A stretch of DNA of 64,000 nucleotides, taken from positions 467,001-531,000 of the forward strand of contig NC_017671.1 in assembly GCF_000284595.1 (NCBI RefSeq), given 5' to 3'. The notes under the pieces are model-generated. The model searched no databases and had not been told where the DNA came from. It saw only the letters and a program-made list of their open reading frames with translations. The stretch comes from Stenotrophomonas maltophilia D457 (GTDB lineage Bacteria > Pseudomonadota > Gammaproteobacteria > Xanthomonadales > Xanthomonadaceae). Numbering within the stretch: position 1 is the stretch's first letter; each line of letters begins with the position of its first letter. The position numbers were made by a program, and so were the translations under genes. Below, in pieces: positions 1 to 7,989 of the stretch.

Positions 1-486
1 GGCATAGGCCGTCGGCACATAGGCCAGGGTCTGGCCCTGCGCGCTCTTCACGTTCCAGCCGGCACCGGCCTCGGTGGGGTCGAAATGCACCCGTTGCCCG
101 ACCACGAAGGCCGCAGTGGGGTTCTCGCCCGGCGGCTGCACCGGCCAGCGCAGGGTGGCGGTGTGGTCGGCCTTGTCCGGTACCTGCAACTGCACCTGGC
201 GTTCGCCCGTGGGCGTGGTCTCCACCTTCTTCACTTCCATCGGCGGCAGCGGCACCGCCTTGGTGCGGGTCGCCCTGGCATTGCGTTCGCTGGCCTTGAA
301 CGGCGCCTTGGACAGTTCGGACAGGCCCATCGAGGCCGCCATCGGCAGCGACAGCACCACGAACGAGGTCACGATCACGCTGGCCTCGCTGCTGTTCAAC
401 TGCGGCGCGGCGCCGGCATGGACGGTGGGCACCAGCAGCGCTGAGAGCAGCAATGCAGTGGTGGGAACGCGCAGGCAACGGAACAT
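1..486 (-). CDS. Secreted protein of unknown function (C-terminus beyond window)
   Basis: An open frame reads leftward from the ATG at 486 through position 1 with no stop, so the 3' end lies outside the window (162 codons seen). It begins with a signal peptide (MFRCLRVPTTALLLSALL...VHA). The later part (VGQRVHFDPTEAGAGWNVK, then LAYVPTAYA) closely resembles the end of the next gene upstream (518-1021), so the two are paralogues in a row. It is probably periplasmic and the last visible member of a minus-strand operon with 518-1021 and 1041-1892. I do not recognise the family. Confidence 0.75.
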   Translation of the reverse strand, partial: MFRCLRVPTTALLLSALLVPTVHAGAAPQLNSSEASVIVTSFVVLSLPMAASMGLSELSKAPFKASERNARATRTKAVPLPPMEVKKVETTPTGERQVQLQVPDKADHTATLRWPVQPPGENPTAAFVVGQRVHFDPTEAGAGWNVKSAQGQTLAYVPTAYA

Positions 487-517
487 GGAGACCTCCTGGT
501 CAGCGTGGGGCGGCGGC

Positions 518-1021
518 TCAGCGCCGGGTATCGAAGATGTCCCGCGGGCCGGTAGCTTCGGGCAGGTATTCCAGCGCACGGCCCTGGTTGTCCTTCAACT
601 GCCAGCCCTGGTCATTGCCCGTCGGCTCGAAGTTCACTGTCTGGCCCACGGTGAACTGCACGGCCGGGTCGCCAACGCCGCGCGGGTACTGCATCGACGC
701 GGTGTTCTGCGGATCGTTGGCATCGCGCAGCAGCACTTCGCGGCGGCCGTCGACGGTAGTGGCAATCGCGCTCACCTCCATCTGCGGCAGCTTGATCTGC
801 TGCGGGCGGGCCAGCGGCTGGCCGGCATCGGCGGCATCCTGGGCTTCCTTCGCCGCGGCGGCGCGGGCCGAGGCCACCATCTGCGTGGACATTTCCAGGC
901 TCGGTCCCTGCGGGCCCGGGTCATGGATGATCACGATGCGGCGTTCGGCATGGGCGGCCGATGACCAGGCCAGCGCGGTGACGATCAGCATCGATACCAG
1001 GGAGTTGTGCAGCAGACGCAT
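518..1021 (-). CDS. Secreted protein of unknown function, paralogue of the adjacent gene
   Basis: 167 aa. The start is set at MRLLHNSL, where a signal peptide ends near AAHA and mature sequence begins ERRIVIIHDPG. The C-terminal segment VGQTVNFEPTGNDQGWQLKD, followed by ALEYLPEATG, matches the neighbour at 1-486. It lies 31 bases upstream of that gene and 19 bases downstream of 1041-1892, so the three are probably co-transcribed. It is predicted to be periplasmic. No catalytic motif is visible and I do not recognise the family. Confidence 0.75.
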   Translation of the reverse strand: MRLLHNSLVSMLIVTALAWSSAAHAERRIVIIHDPGPQGPSLEMSTQMVASARAAAAKEAQDAADAGQPLARPQQIKLPQMEVSAIATTVDGRREVLLRDANDPQNTASMQYPRGVGDPAVQFTVGQTVNFEPTGNDQGWQLKDNQGRALEYLPEATGPRDIFDTRR

Positions 1022-1040
1022 GTCGTTCTCCTTGCGGGAT

Positions 1041-1892
1041 TCAGGGCGAGGCGGCGGTGGCACCGGCCACCGGCACATGGGGGATCACCAGTTCCTGCTG
1101 CAGCTGGCTGCGCTGGTGCAGGAAGTCGAACACCGATTCCACCGTCACCACCGAATAGTTGCCGGAGATGCGTTCGCCGGCCGGATGGTCGGTGGTGGTG
1201 GCGTTGGCCACGAACAGGCGCGCACCCACGCGCTTGCCCAGGCCGATATGCAGCACGCTGGGCTGGTACTTCTGCTGGCGCAGCCACTGCTGTGCCTGTT
1301 CGCGCTTGACGATGGCCGGCGCGCCTTCGGCCTGCGCCATCGCCGCCGCCAGCACCTCCAGCACCCACTGGTTGGAGTTCTGATAGTCGGTGGCGAACGG
1401 GTAGGCGACCACGTTGTACTTGGTTTCGTGCAGCGCCTTGGGCTGGATCGAGGGCGACACCAGCATCGCGCGCAGTGCGGCACGCAAGGGGGCCGACGGC
1501 ACGCCGATGCGCAGGTCGGTATGGCCGCCGCTCTCGCCGACGAAGTTGCCGAGGCCCTCGTGGTACAGCTGCGAGCTGTCGGTCTTGCAGCGGTTGAGCA
1601 GGTGCATCGCGCGCCAGCGGCCGTCGTCCTCGCGCAGCAGGAAGGCCAGGTGGCTGTGGCGCAATCCATAGCGGCTCAGGTCCTGGCCACCGCGCGCGGC
1701 GACCACCACGTCCACATCGGGCAGCGCGTCCAGGCGTTCGGCGGTGGTCCAGGCCACGTCCAGCATCGCCGCCTGCGATGCCACACTGGGGTAGCGCTCG
1801 CGGCAGGCGGTGCTGTTGGCCCAGGCCGGTGCGGTCGCCAGCAGGCTGGCGATCAGCAGCGCGGCGCGGGGCAGGCGGGAAAAACGATCCAT
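1041..1892 (-). CDS. DUF2145-type exported protein
   Basis: 283 aa with a clear signal peptide (MDRFSRLPRAALLIASLLATAPAWA). The body has features I associate with the DUF2145 family: HSHLAFLLREDDGRWRAMHL, LNRC, a YHEGLGNFVGE segment and a C-terminal YSVVTVESVFDFL. The function is unknown. The gene heads a tight minus-strand group with the two secreted paralogues downstream, which suggests a shared envelope role. The family call is from memory of motif order, not a search. Confidence 0.6.
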   Translation of the reverse strand: MDRFSRLPRAALLIASLLATAPAWANSTACRERYPSVASQAAMLDVAWTTAERLDALPDVDVVVAARGGQDLSRYGLRHSHLAFLLREDDGRWRAMHLLNRCKTDSSQLYHEGLGNFVGESGGHTDLRIGVPSAPLRAALRAMLVSPSIQPKALHETKYNVVAYPFATDYQNSNQWVLEVLAAAMAQAEGAPAIVKREQAQQWLRQQKYQPSVLHIGLGKRVGARLFVANATTTDHPAGERISGNYSVVTVESVFDFLHQRSQLQQELVIPHVPVAGATAASP

Positions 1893-1940
1893 GTCGGTAC
1901 CTTCAACGGCGGGCAGGCTCGCGCGCCGATCATACGCTGC

Positions 1941-2168
1941 TCAGCGCAGCGGGCGATCCACGCCCTTGCGCTTGAGCTCCTTGTCGCAGGCGTCACTGAT
2001 GGGAGCCACCGGCAGTGGCGGGCGCTGGCCCTTCGGATCGCGCAGCGCCGGTTGTTCGCGGTACGCGTCCAGCTGCTGCTGGCATTGATACGAGATCGGA
2101 TCCAGCTCGGTGGGCGCGGTGGAACACGCGGCGAGCAGGGCCAGGGGCAGCAGGAGCAGGGTACGCAT
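1941..2168 (-). CDS. Small lipoprotein
   Basis: 75 aa. The N-terminus MRTLLLLPLALLAACST has a standard lipobox (LAAC, Cys15), so the product is probably a lipid-anchored periplasmic protein. The mature part is short, with two further cysteines (in YQCQQQ and SDACDKE) that could form a disulfide. The ATG at 2168 is chosen because it puts the lipobox at the usual distance; no strong ribosome-binding site is visible. It lies 48 bases upstream of the DUF2145 gene on the same strand. Function unknown. Confidence 0.65.
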   Translation of the reverse strand: MRTLLLLPLALLAACSTAPTELDPISYQCQQQLDAYREQPALRDPKGQRPPLPVAPISDACDKELKRKGVDRPLR

Positions 2169-2278
2169 GAAGATGTTCAGTCCAACGGGGGGCCTTGGAC
2201 TGTAACCGTGGTGCCGGATCGAAATGTTCAGAAAACGCTGCGCACCCGGCATTACCGCGATGCCAGGCGCCCAGGATT

Positions 2279-2300
2279 GCCGGCCAGCGGCCGGCACTAC
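2279..2300. repeat. SMAG-type REP, class GTAGTGCCGGCC
   Basis: A GC-rich palindrome, the reverse complement of GTAGTGCCGGCCGCTGGCC, lies in the gap between two minus-strand genes. The same unit recurs at several places in this window. Confidence 0.85.
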
Positions 2301-3262
2301 CCCAGTGCCAGGCGCTGTTTCACTTCCGCCGCCACCCGCGCGGTTTCGCGCAGCGGCTCGATGCGGTCGTACTGCCAGTCCAGCCAGTGCGCCTGCAACC
2401 GCCCGCGTTCGCGCAGCTGCTGCTGGAAGCGCGCCAGGCGGCCCTGCGCTGTGTCGGCCAGCGCCACCATCACCGGCATGCGCGTGGCGCACGCCTCCGA
2501 GAGCAGGTTCACCGAATCGGGCGAGACCACCACGCGGTTGGCCCAGCCGAGCAGGCCGCCATAGGGATTGGTACCGTCGCCACCATCGCCCCAGATCACG
2601 TGCGGCAGGTCGGCGAACTTCGCGCGCAGGATCTCCGCCAACGCCGGCGGCGTGCGTCGCGAGGTGGTGGCCAGCAGGCTGCCGCCTTCGCTGCGGATCT
2701 GGTCGGCCAGCGCCTGGAATACACCGACCATCGCCGTCTCATCCCACGGCGCCAGTGGCGTCGGCCCGCCCACCAGCAGCGCAGTGCGCGGGCCGGGCAG
2801 GGTGCTGAAGCCGGCGAACGCGGCGCGGCCCCAGGCCAGCCAGTCATCGTCCACCGGGTTGAGGCTGCCGAGCAGGGTCAGCACGTTGCTGCCGCGCAGG
2901 GCGTCGTGTTCGGGCACCACCACCACGTCCCAGTGGCGCGCGCCGATGCGCGGGTCGAGGATCTGCACCACCTGGGTGCCGCGTGCGCGCAGCACGCGCA
3001 GGGCGCCAGCGGCCTGGCGGCCACAGCCGATCGCCAACGCCGGGGCGTCGGCAGCCAGCGTCGCGAAGGCCTCGCCGTAGCCGTTCACATCGCCGGGCAG
3101 GCGCCGCGGCGCCAGCCAGCGCCAGGGCGCGCGCGGTTGCAGCAGCAGCGGTCGGTGGGTGCCCTGGCGCAGTGCCGAGGCCAGCGCGACCGCCTGGCGG
3201 ACATTGCCCGCACGGCCGTCAGTGACCGTCCAGGGCGCGCTCGATCGTTTCACCATTGGCAT
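2297..3262 (-). CDS. ELM1/DUF1022-family protein (glycosyltransferase-like fold)
   Basis: 321 aa. The N-terminal WTVTDGRAGNVRQAVALASAL, with the later segments GCGRQAAGALRVLRARG, DVVVVPEHDALRG and the C-terminal VVSPDSVNLLSEACATRMPV, is typical of the bacterial proteins annotated as mitochondrial fission ELM1-like, which are related to nucleotide-sugar glycosyltransferases. The biochemical role in bacteria is not established as far as I know; involvement in cell-surface glycan metabolism is only a guess. Either ATG at 3262 or the one two codons in could be the start. The stop overlaps the REP at 2279-2300. Confidence 0.7.
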   Translation of the reverse strand: MPMVKRSSAPWTVTDGRAGNVRQAVALASALRQGTHRPLLLQPRAPWRWLAPRRLPGDVNGYGEAFATLAADAPALAIGCGRQAAGALRVLRARGTQVVQILDPRIGARHWDVVVVPEHDALRGSNVLTLLGSLNPVDDDWLAWGRAAFAGFSTLPGPRTALLVGGPTPLAPWDETAMVGVFQALADQIRSEGGSLLATTSRRTPPALAEILRAKFADLPHVIWGDGGDGTNPYGGLLGWANRVVVSPDSVNLLSEACATRMPVMVALADTAQGRLARFQQQLRERGRLQAHWLDWQYDRIEPLRETARVAAEVKQRLALG

Positions 3263-3382
3263 TAATTCGTTTCAGTCCTGCTGGGTGTTGCAACAGTCGC
3301 GACACTCTACACTGCGGCTCGTCGATTCGCCCCGCGCCGCCCGCGGGCACTGACTCCCTTTCGCCGCCCTGGAGATCCACCG

Positions 3383-3973
3383 ATGTCCCACGCGCTCGAC
3401 GCTGCTGCCCTCGATCAGCTGTTCCGCACGGCCCGCACCCAGAACGCCTTCCTCGACAAGCCGGTCCCCGAGAGCCTGCTGAAGGAACTGTACGACCTGG
3501 TGAAGTGGGGTCCCACCGCGGCCAACACCACGCCGGCCCGCTTCGTCTTCGTCACCTCGAAGGAAGCCAAGGACAAGCTGGCCCCGGCGCTGTCCGAAGG
3601 CAACCTGGCCAAGACCATGGCCGCGCCGGTCACCGTCATCATCGGTTTCGACCTGGACTTCCACGAGAAGCTGCCGTACCTGTTCCCGCACACCGATGCC
3701 AAGGCCTGGTTCGACGGCCCGCAGGAAGGCCGCCACGAAGCCGCCATCCGCAACGGCAGCCTGCAGGGCGCCTACCTGATCCTGGCCGCGCGCGCGCTGG
3801 GCCTGGATGCCGGCCCGATGTCCGGCTTCGACCCGGCCAAGGTCGACGAAGCCTTCTTCGCCGGCACCTCCATCAAGTCGAATTTCCTGGTCAACCTGGG
3901 TTACGGTGATCCGGCGGGCCTGTTCCCGCGCCTGCCGCGCCTGTCGTTCGACGAAGCGGCGCGCATCGCGTAA
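3383..3973 (+). CDS. RutE-like nitroreductase-family oxidoreductase
   Basis: 196 aa, the usual length for the malonic semialdehyde reductase (RutE/HadB-like) branch of the FMN nitroreductases. Visible hallmarks are the N-terminal [35 protein letters not shown] (flavin and substrate loop) and [19 protein letters not shown]. It would use NAD(P)H and FMN to reduce a semialdehyde, quinone or nitro substrate in the cytoplasm. No rut pathway genes are nearby, so the substrate is unknown. It stands alone and is followed by a hairpin at 3993-4013. Confidence 0.8.
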   Translation: MSHALDAAALDQLFRTARTQNAFLDKPVPESLLKELYDLVKWGPTAANTTPARFVFVTSKEAKDKLAPALSEGNLAKTMAAPVTVIIGFDLDFHEKLPYLFPHTDAKAWFDGPQEGRHEAAIRNGSLQGAYLILAARALGLDAGPMSGFDPAKVDEAFFAGTSIKSNFLVNLGYGDPAGLFPRLPRLSFDEAARIA

Positions 3974-3992
3974 GTCGCTGTATCGGTTTCGG

Positions 3993-4019
3993 GCCCGCCG
4001 TCGTGCGGCGGGCTCTTGC
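3993..4019 (+). terminator. Probable intrinsic terminator after the RutE-like gene
   Basis: An 8-bp GC stem (gcccgccg / cggcgggc) with a 5-base loop is followed by tcttgct. The T tract is weak, so this is likely but not certain. Confidence 0.5.
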
Positions 4020-4059
4020 TGCACCGTGTACCCACCCTACGATCCGGAGAGTTCCTCAG

Positions 4060-4766
4060 ATGAGCGCCACCCGTAAACTGCTGCTGCCGCTGGCCCTGAC
4101 CCTGGCCATCGCGCCTGCTCCAAGCCGGCCGACACCGCTGCCCCGGCCGCCGATGCCGCCGCCCCGGCCACCACCGAGCAGGCCGCCACCCCGGCCGCCG
4201 ATGCCGCCGCTGCTGCGCCGGCTGCCGAAGCGATCAAGATCGCCTCGGGCACCTACAAGCTGGACCCGAGCCACACCGACGTGCTGGCGCAGTGGAGCCA
4301 CTTCGGCTTCTCCAACCCGAGCGCGCACTTCGGCAACGTCGAAGGCACCCTGGTGTACAACGCCGAAGATGTGACCAAGTCCACCGTGGAAGTGAAGCTG
4401 CCGCTGAGTGGCCTGAACAGCTTCACCGCCAAGTTCGACGAGCACCTGAAGAGCGCCGACTTCTTCGACGCCGCCAAGTTCGCCGATGCCACCTTCAAGA
4501 GCACCAAGGTGGAAGCGGCCGGCACCAACAAGCTGACCGTTACCGGCGACCTGACCATCAAGGGCATCACCAAGCCGGTCACCCTGGACGTCACCGTCAA
4601 CGGCGGCGGCGAGCACCCGATGGCCAAGGTTCCGGCCGCCGGCTTCGATGCCACCACCACCCTGAAGCGCAGCGATTTCGGCGTCGGCGCGTATGCTCCG
4701 AATGTCAGCGATGAAGTGAAGATCCGCATCACCACCGAAGCCACCGGCGAAAAGCCGGCCGCTTGA
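4060..4766 (+). pseudogene. YceI-family periplasmic lipoprotein, frameshifted near its signal peptide
   Basis: The ATG at 4060 has a good ribosome-binding site (ggaga, 4046-4050) and starts a signal sequence MSATRKLLLPLALTLAIA. Around 4111-4114 the frame is lost: restoring one G gives a lipobox (IAAC), then an Ala/Pro-rich linker and the YceI beta-barrel domain (GTYKLDPSHTDVLAQWSHFG through VKIRITTEATGEKPAA, stop at 4766). The rest of the domain is intact, including ADFFDAAKFADATFKS. YceI proteins bind isoprenoid-like lipids in a barrel. The only downstream start in frame, 4281, lacks the first strands and the signal. This is either a true one-base deletion or an assembly or sequencing error. 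Confidence 0.8.
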
Positions 4767-4796
4767 TGCACCCCGCTCACTCGTCGTGAGAAGGCA

Positions 4797-4826
4797 GAAG
4801 GCCCGCTGAAAAGCGGGCCTTCTTTT
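4797..4826 (+). terminator. Intrinsic terminator of the YceI-like gene
   Basis: A 10-bp stem (gaaggcccgc / gcgggccttc) with a six-base loop is followed by tttt. Confidence 0.85.
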
Positions 4827-4871
4827 GGGGTGCCGGGGAACACGCGCTGGTTGACACACTGGCACTCCGCA

Positions 4872-4894
4872 GGCCAACCAAGGTTGGCCACTAC
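4872..4894. repeat. REP-like palindrome, divergent
   Basis: ggccaacc-aa-ggttggcc followed by actac: the same layout as the GTAGTG-class REP but with a different stem sequence. Confidence 0.6.
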
Positions 4895-4907
4895 CGGGTA
4901 CGCGCCC

Positions 4908-5309
4908 TCAGCGCAACGCGCCCAACCATGCCACGCACGCTTCGCTCGGACTCTGCTTGGCCTTCACCGCCAGCCCGCTCACCCGCACGAACGTCTGCGC
5001 GGCCTGCGCCACCACCTGGCGTGCGATCAGCGCCGCCTGCTTGGTCGCGGCCTGCTGCTTGCGCAGCTGCACGATGTTGATCGAAGGCCGGCCCACCGGC
5101 GCGTACTTCTGGTCGCGGCGCAGCACGTCGGCCACCTGGGCCACTTCGAATTCGGCCTGCAGGTAGCGGTGTTGTGCCGCCACCAGCTCGCGCAGCGGCG
5201 CGCGCAGCACGGCGGTGTCGGCGAACGCGGCCAGCGCCGCATCGCAGGCGGCGTCATCGGCAAAGCGGGTACGCAGCGCGTCCACGCTGGCCAGGGTCAG
5301 TTTGGCCAT
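4908..5309 (-). CDS. Hypothetical cytoplasmic protein
   Basis: 133 aa, with no signal peptide or membrane segment. It is rich in Ala, Gln and Leu (VAAQHRYLQAEFEVAQVADV, then QLRKQQAATKQAALIARQVV) and is probably mostly helical. It has typical high-GC codon use for the region. It lies alone between a REP-like palindrome and a REP pair. I do not recognise the family. Confidence 0.6.
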   Translation of the reverse strand: MAKLTLASVDALRTRFADDAACDAALAAFADTAVLRAPLRELVAAQHRYLQAEFEVAQVADVLRRDQKYAPVGRPSINIVQLRKQQAATKQAALIARQVVAQAAQTFVRVSGLAVKAKQSPSEACVAWLGALR

Positions 5310-5391
5310 GTGGGCCTCGTTGCTGCAGGAAAGGAGCGCGATTGTCGCATTGCTTGGCGGCTGATGCGTTGAACCGGGTGTCGGAATCCCT

Positions 5392-5483
5392 GTAGAGCCG
5401 AGCCCACGCTCGGCTCATCGCGCGCAGTGCGAGGGTTTTCCGATGGCGGAACGAAGAGCAGCCGAGCGTGGGCTCGGCTCTAC
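5392..5483. repeat. Inverted pair of SMAG REPs, class GTAGAGCCGAGC
   Basis: Unit 1 (5392-5415) begins GTAGAGCCGAGCCCACGC; unit 2 (5460-5483) is its reverse complement, ending GGCTCGGCTCTAC. Facing units 44 bases apart can form one long hairpin, the usual paired arrangement of these elements. Confidence 0.9.
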
Positions 5484-5518
5484 AATGGCCCGCTGTATCA
5501 CCCACGGAAGGAAGACCC

Positions 5519-6352
5519 ATGCAGGACGCGCAGTACTGGTTGAACGAATTCTGGTCGGGCCTGAGCGTGCTCGATCTGCTGGGCGGCAGCGTGCTCGGTA
5601 CGCTGCTTGGCCTGGTGCTGGGTATCCTCGGCTGGCGCTGGCCGCACAGCCGGGGTTGGTTGCAGCGGCGCAAGCGCTGGCATCACTGGCTGCTGGCCAG
5701 CTACGTGGTGCTGCTGCCGCTGGCCACGGCCTTCTTCGGCCTGCAGCTGGGCTTCACCGCCGGTGCGCACCGCGCGCTGTTCAAGCAGCTCGATCATTTC
5801 CAGCCGCACCTGCAGACCCTGGTGGAAGGCTGGAGCGAAGGATTCACCGACTCGCTGGACGACCCGCGCATGCGCGAGGCATTGCGCAGCCAGGGCACGG
5901 TGGGCGATGTGGCCGACACCATTGCCTCGGCCTACCTCAGCGAACATCCGTTGCCCGGCCTGGACCGTCTTGGCAATGGCCCGTTGGCACGCGGCACCGG
6001 CTGGGTGATCGGCAAAGTGCGCGAAGGCCTGCTGCGCGGCATGGTGGAAGACACGCTGGTGGACAAGGCCGGCACGGTCGGGCTGGAACCGAAGGTGGTG
6101 CGCGAGGCGCTGACCATGCATGTGGATGAGCTGCTGCACACCCGTGGCGTGCTGCGGCTGGTGAAGGCGCAGATCAACGGCATGATGCCCGGCGTGTACT
6201 TCGGGCTGCTGCTGCCGGTGCTGGTCATCGCGCTGCTGGTGGCGCTGGAGATCTGGGCCGCGCAGCGGTTCGGGTGGACGGGGCAGGTGGCCAAGCCGCC
6301 GGTCGCGGTCCCTCCTGTAGAGCCGAGCCCATGCTCGGCTCATCGCGGGTAG
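5519..6352 (+). CDS. Membrane protein of unknown function
   Basis: 277 aa from the ATG at 5519 (MQDAQYWLNEFWSGL). Three hydrophobic helices are visible: near residues 20-40 (LGGSVLGTLLGLVLGILGW), 55-75 (LLASYVVLLPLATAFFGL) and near the C-terminus (VYFGLLLPVLVIALLVALEI). The segment between the second and third helix is soluble and probably periplasmic. The last residues (PPVEPSPCSAHRG) are translated from a REP unit, so the coding end may have been extended or rewritten by the repeat. Function unknown. Confidence 0.7.
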   Translation: MQDAQYWLNEFWSGLSVLDLLGGSVLGTLLGLVLGILGWRWPHSRGWLQRRKRWHHWLLASYVVLLPLATAFFGLQLGFTAGAHRALFKQLDHFQPHLQTLVEGWSEGFTDSLDDPRMREALRSQGTVGDVADTIASAYLSEHPLPGLDRLGNGPLARGTGWVIGKVREGLLRGMVEDTLVDKAGTVGLEPKVVREALTMHVDELLHTRGVLRLVKAQINGMMPGVYFGLLLPVLVIALLVALEIWAAQRFGWTGQVAKPPVAVPPVEPSPCSAHRG

Positions 6353-6409
6353 CGCGATGGGTCCATCGGTGGCCGAGCGGAGAGCAGCCGAGCGTGGGCT
6401 CGGCTCTAC
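6317..6409. repeat. Inverted pair of SMAG REPs, class GTAGAGCCGAGC
   Basis: Units at 6317-6340 and 6386-6409 face each other. The first lies inside the 3' end of the preceding reading frame. Confidence 0.9.
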
Positions 6410-6465
6410 ACAGTCAAGGGCGTGCGGACCAACGGTCCGCACCCACCAGGCAGGTTCTGGTGCAT

Positions 6466-6506
6466 GGGGTCAGATCCCTTCTCCACAGGAAAAGGGATCT
6501 GACTCC
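6466..6506. repeat. GGGGTCAGATCCC hairpin repeat, copy 1 of 3
   Basis: ggggtcagatccctt and aaagggatctgactcc form a long stem around a short loop. Related hairpins with the same outer sequence occur at 44930-44968 and 58740-58780. A smaller hairpin (tgcggacc / ggtccgca) lies just before it. Confidence 0.8.
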
Positions 6507-6513
6507 GAGCCGG

Positions 6514-7311
6514 TCAATCGCCGTCGGTTTCGTCCGGGTGGGCCTTCCAGTAGCCGGTCGAGCGGATCCAGTCGCGCGGCACGCCCAGGTGGCCTTCGAT
6601 GAACTTGCGCATCATCCGCGCGCGGCGCGATTCGGTGGCGATCCAATAGAAGACATCGCCGTCCGGTGCCTCGAAGTCGGTCAGCATGTCTTCCAGCAGC
6701 GTGCTGCCGGCCGCCGGGAAGCCGTTGCGCTCCAGCCAGTGGATGCGCACGTTCTCGTACTGCGGCAGGTCCTGGCGTTCGGCCTCGTCGCGCACTTCAA
6801 TGAAGGCCTGCACCTCGGCAGCGTCCGGCAGCACGTCCAGCCAGCGGGCGATGGCCGGCAGCGCGGTTTCATCGCCGATCAGCACGTAGGCGTCGTAGGT
6901 GTCGGCCACCACGAACGAGCCGCGTGGGCCGCCGATCACCAGCGTGTCGCCCGGCTGCGCGCGCTCGGCCCACGGCCCGGCAATGCCCTGGTCGTGCAGC
7001 ACGAAGTCGATGGCCAGCTCGCCGGTTTCGTGGTCCCACGCGCGCGGGGTGTAGTCGCGCGACGGCGAGGGCGCCTTGCCGTCCGGGTAGCTGCGGCCTT
7101 CGGCGGTCAGCACCGGCAGCACCATCTCGCCGCTGGCATTGGGGAAGAACAGCTTGATGTGGTCGTCGGCGCCGGGCGAATCGAAGCCGGCCAGGTCGTC
7201 GCCACCCAGCACCACGCGGCGCATGTGCGGGGTGACCTCTTCGGTGCGCAGCACGGTCAGTTCACGGAAGCGCACATCCAGGCGCAGGCGCGTGTTGTTG
7301 TGTTCGGTCAT
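6514..7311 (-). CDS. Siderophore-interacting protein / ferric-chelate reductase (YqjH/ViuB-like)
   Basis: 265 aa, the normal length for the family. An FAD-binding domain includes VTPHMRRVVLGGDDLAGF and the flavin motif RDYTPRAW; the NADPH-binding half includes LVIGGPRGSFVVADTYDAYV and IGDETALPAIARWL. The enzyme uses NADPH to reduce ferric siderophore complexes in the cytoplasm and release iron. The PadR-family gene immediately upstream on the same strand is the expected regulator (the E. coli YqjI-YqjH relationship), so the pair probably responds to iron or nickel. Confidence 0.88.
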   Translation of the reverse strand: MTEHNNTRLRLDVRFRELTVLRTEEVTPHMRRVVLGGDDLAGFDSPGADDHIKLFFPNASGEMVLPVLTAEGRSYPDGKAPSPSRDYTPRAWDHETGELAIDFVLHDQGIAGPWAERAQPGDTLVIGGPRGSFVVADTYDAYVLIGDETALPAIARWLDVLPDAAEVQAFIEVRDEAERQDLPQYENVRIHWLERNGFPAAGSTLLEDMLTDFEAPDGDVFYWIATESRRARMMRKFIEGHLGVPRDWIRSTGYWKAHPDETDGD

Positions 7312-7371
7312 GGGGATACCTGTAAAGGTGTCGCGCGGGGGCGCGCGGCATGGGGGAGGACCTGGCTGGAT

Positions 7372-7932
7372 TCAGTCTGGCTGGGTCGTTGAAAACGGTG
7401 GGTTCTCGCTACCGGCGGTACCGTTGAGCAGGGCCGAGGCCCGCGTCAGCAGCGCCGCCACTTCTTCCGCCTCGCCCTCGGCCCAGCGGCCGTGGTGATG
7501 CACCAGCGCCCGCTTGAACTCGCGCAGGGCAGTGGCCAGCGGCGGCGGCAGCGAGGCCTTGGTGATCTCGCGGGCACGGTCGAAGGCACGTCGCTGCGCC
7601 AGACGCACCTGGGTGCGCTGCACCTTCAGCTCGAACTCGCCGGCAGCGGTGATGCGGAAGATCCGCTTCCCATCCACTTCCTCGGCCTCGATCCAGCCGG
7701 CCTGCTCGAAGCTGGCCAGCAGCGGGTACATGGTGCCGGCGCTGGGCGTGTAAGCCTGCATGAACTGGTTGCTGATCAGCTGCATCAGTTCGTAGCCATG
7801 GCGCGGCTGCTCGCCGATCAGGGCCAGCACCAGCAGGCGCAGGTCGCCGCGGCTCAGCACGCGTGGCTGGCCGTTGCGGCGGGGCACCGCCGGATCGGTG
7901 GAACGGGCTCTGGGAGAAGGGGGGCGGCTCAT
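7372..7932 (-). CDS. PadR-family transcriptional regulator (YqjI-like)
   Basis: 186 aa from the ATG at 7932 (MSRPPSPRARS). The winged-helix DNA-binding domain is clear: LRLLVLALIGEQPRHGYELM, AGTMYPLLASFEQAGWIEAE and the wing VDGKRIFRITAAGE. A helical dimerisation tail follows. It precedes a siderophore reductase by 60 bases, matching E. coli yqjI-yqjH. E. coli YqjI carries a His-rich N-terminal metal region; here the N-terminus is instead Arg/Pro-rich, so metal sensing is not obvious. Three ATATAT palindromes directly upstream are the probable operator, implying autoregulation. Confidence 0.85.
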   Translation of the reverse strand: MSRPPSPRARSTDPAVPRRNGQPRVLSRGDLRLLVLALIGEQPRHGYELMQLISNQFMQAYTPSAGTMYPLLASFEQAGWIEAEEVDGKRIFRITAAGEFELKVQRTQVRLAQRRAFDRAREITKASLPPPLATALREFKRALVHHHGRWAEGEAEEVAALLTRASALLNGTAGSENPPFSTTQPD

Positions 7933-7934
7933 TT

Positions 7935-7979
7935 CGATATATCGGTAAACGAGTGTGCAAACGATATATCGATATATCG
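7935..7979 (-). promoter_or_regulatory. Candidate PadR operator: three CGATATATCG palindromes
   Basis: Perfect 10-bp palindromes lie at 7935-7944, 7962-7971 and 7970-7979 (the last two overlap by two bases), within 50 bp upstream of the PadR gene start. AT-rich palindromes are out of character for this GC-rich region. Confidence 0.7.
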
Positions 7980-7989
7980 AAGCCGGCAA

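Noticed and set aside
453..2564. 703-codon plus-strand frame at the left edge
   Set aside because: Antisense to four consistent minus-strand genes with signal peptides.
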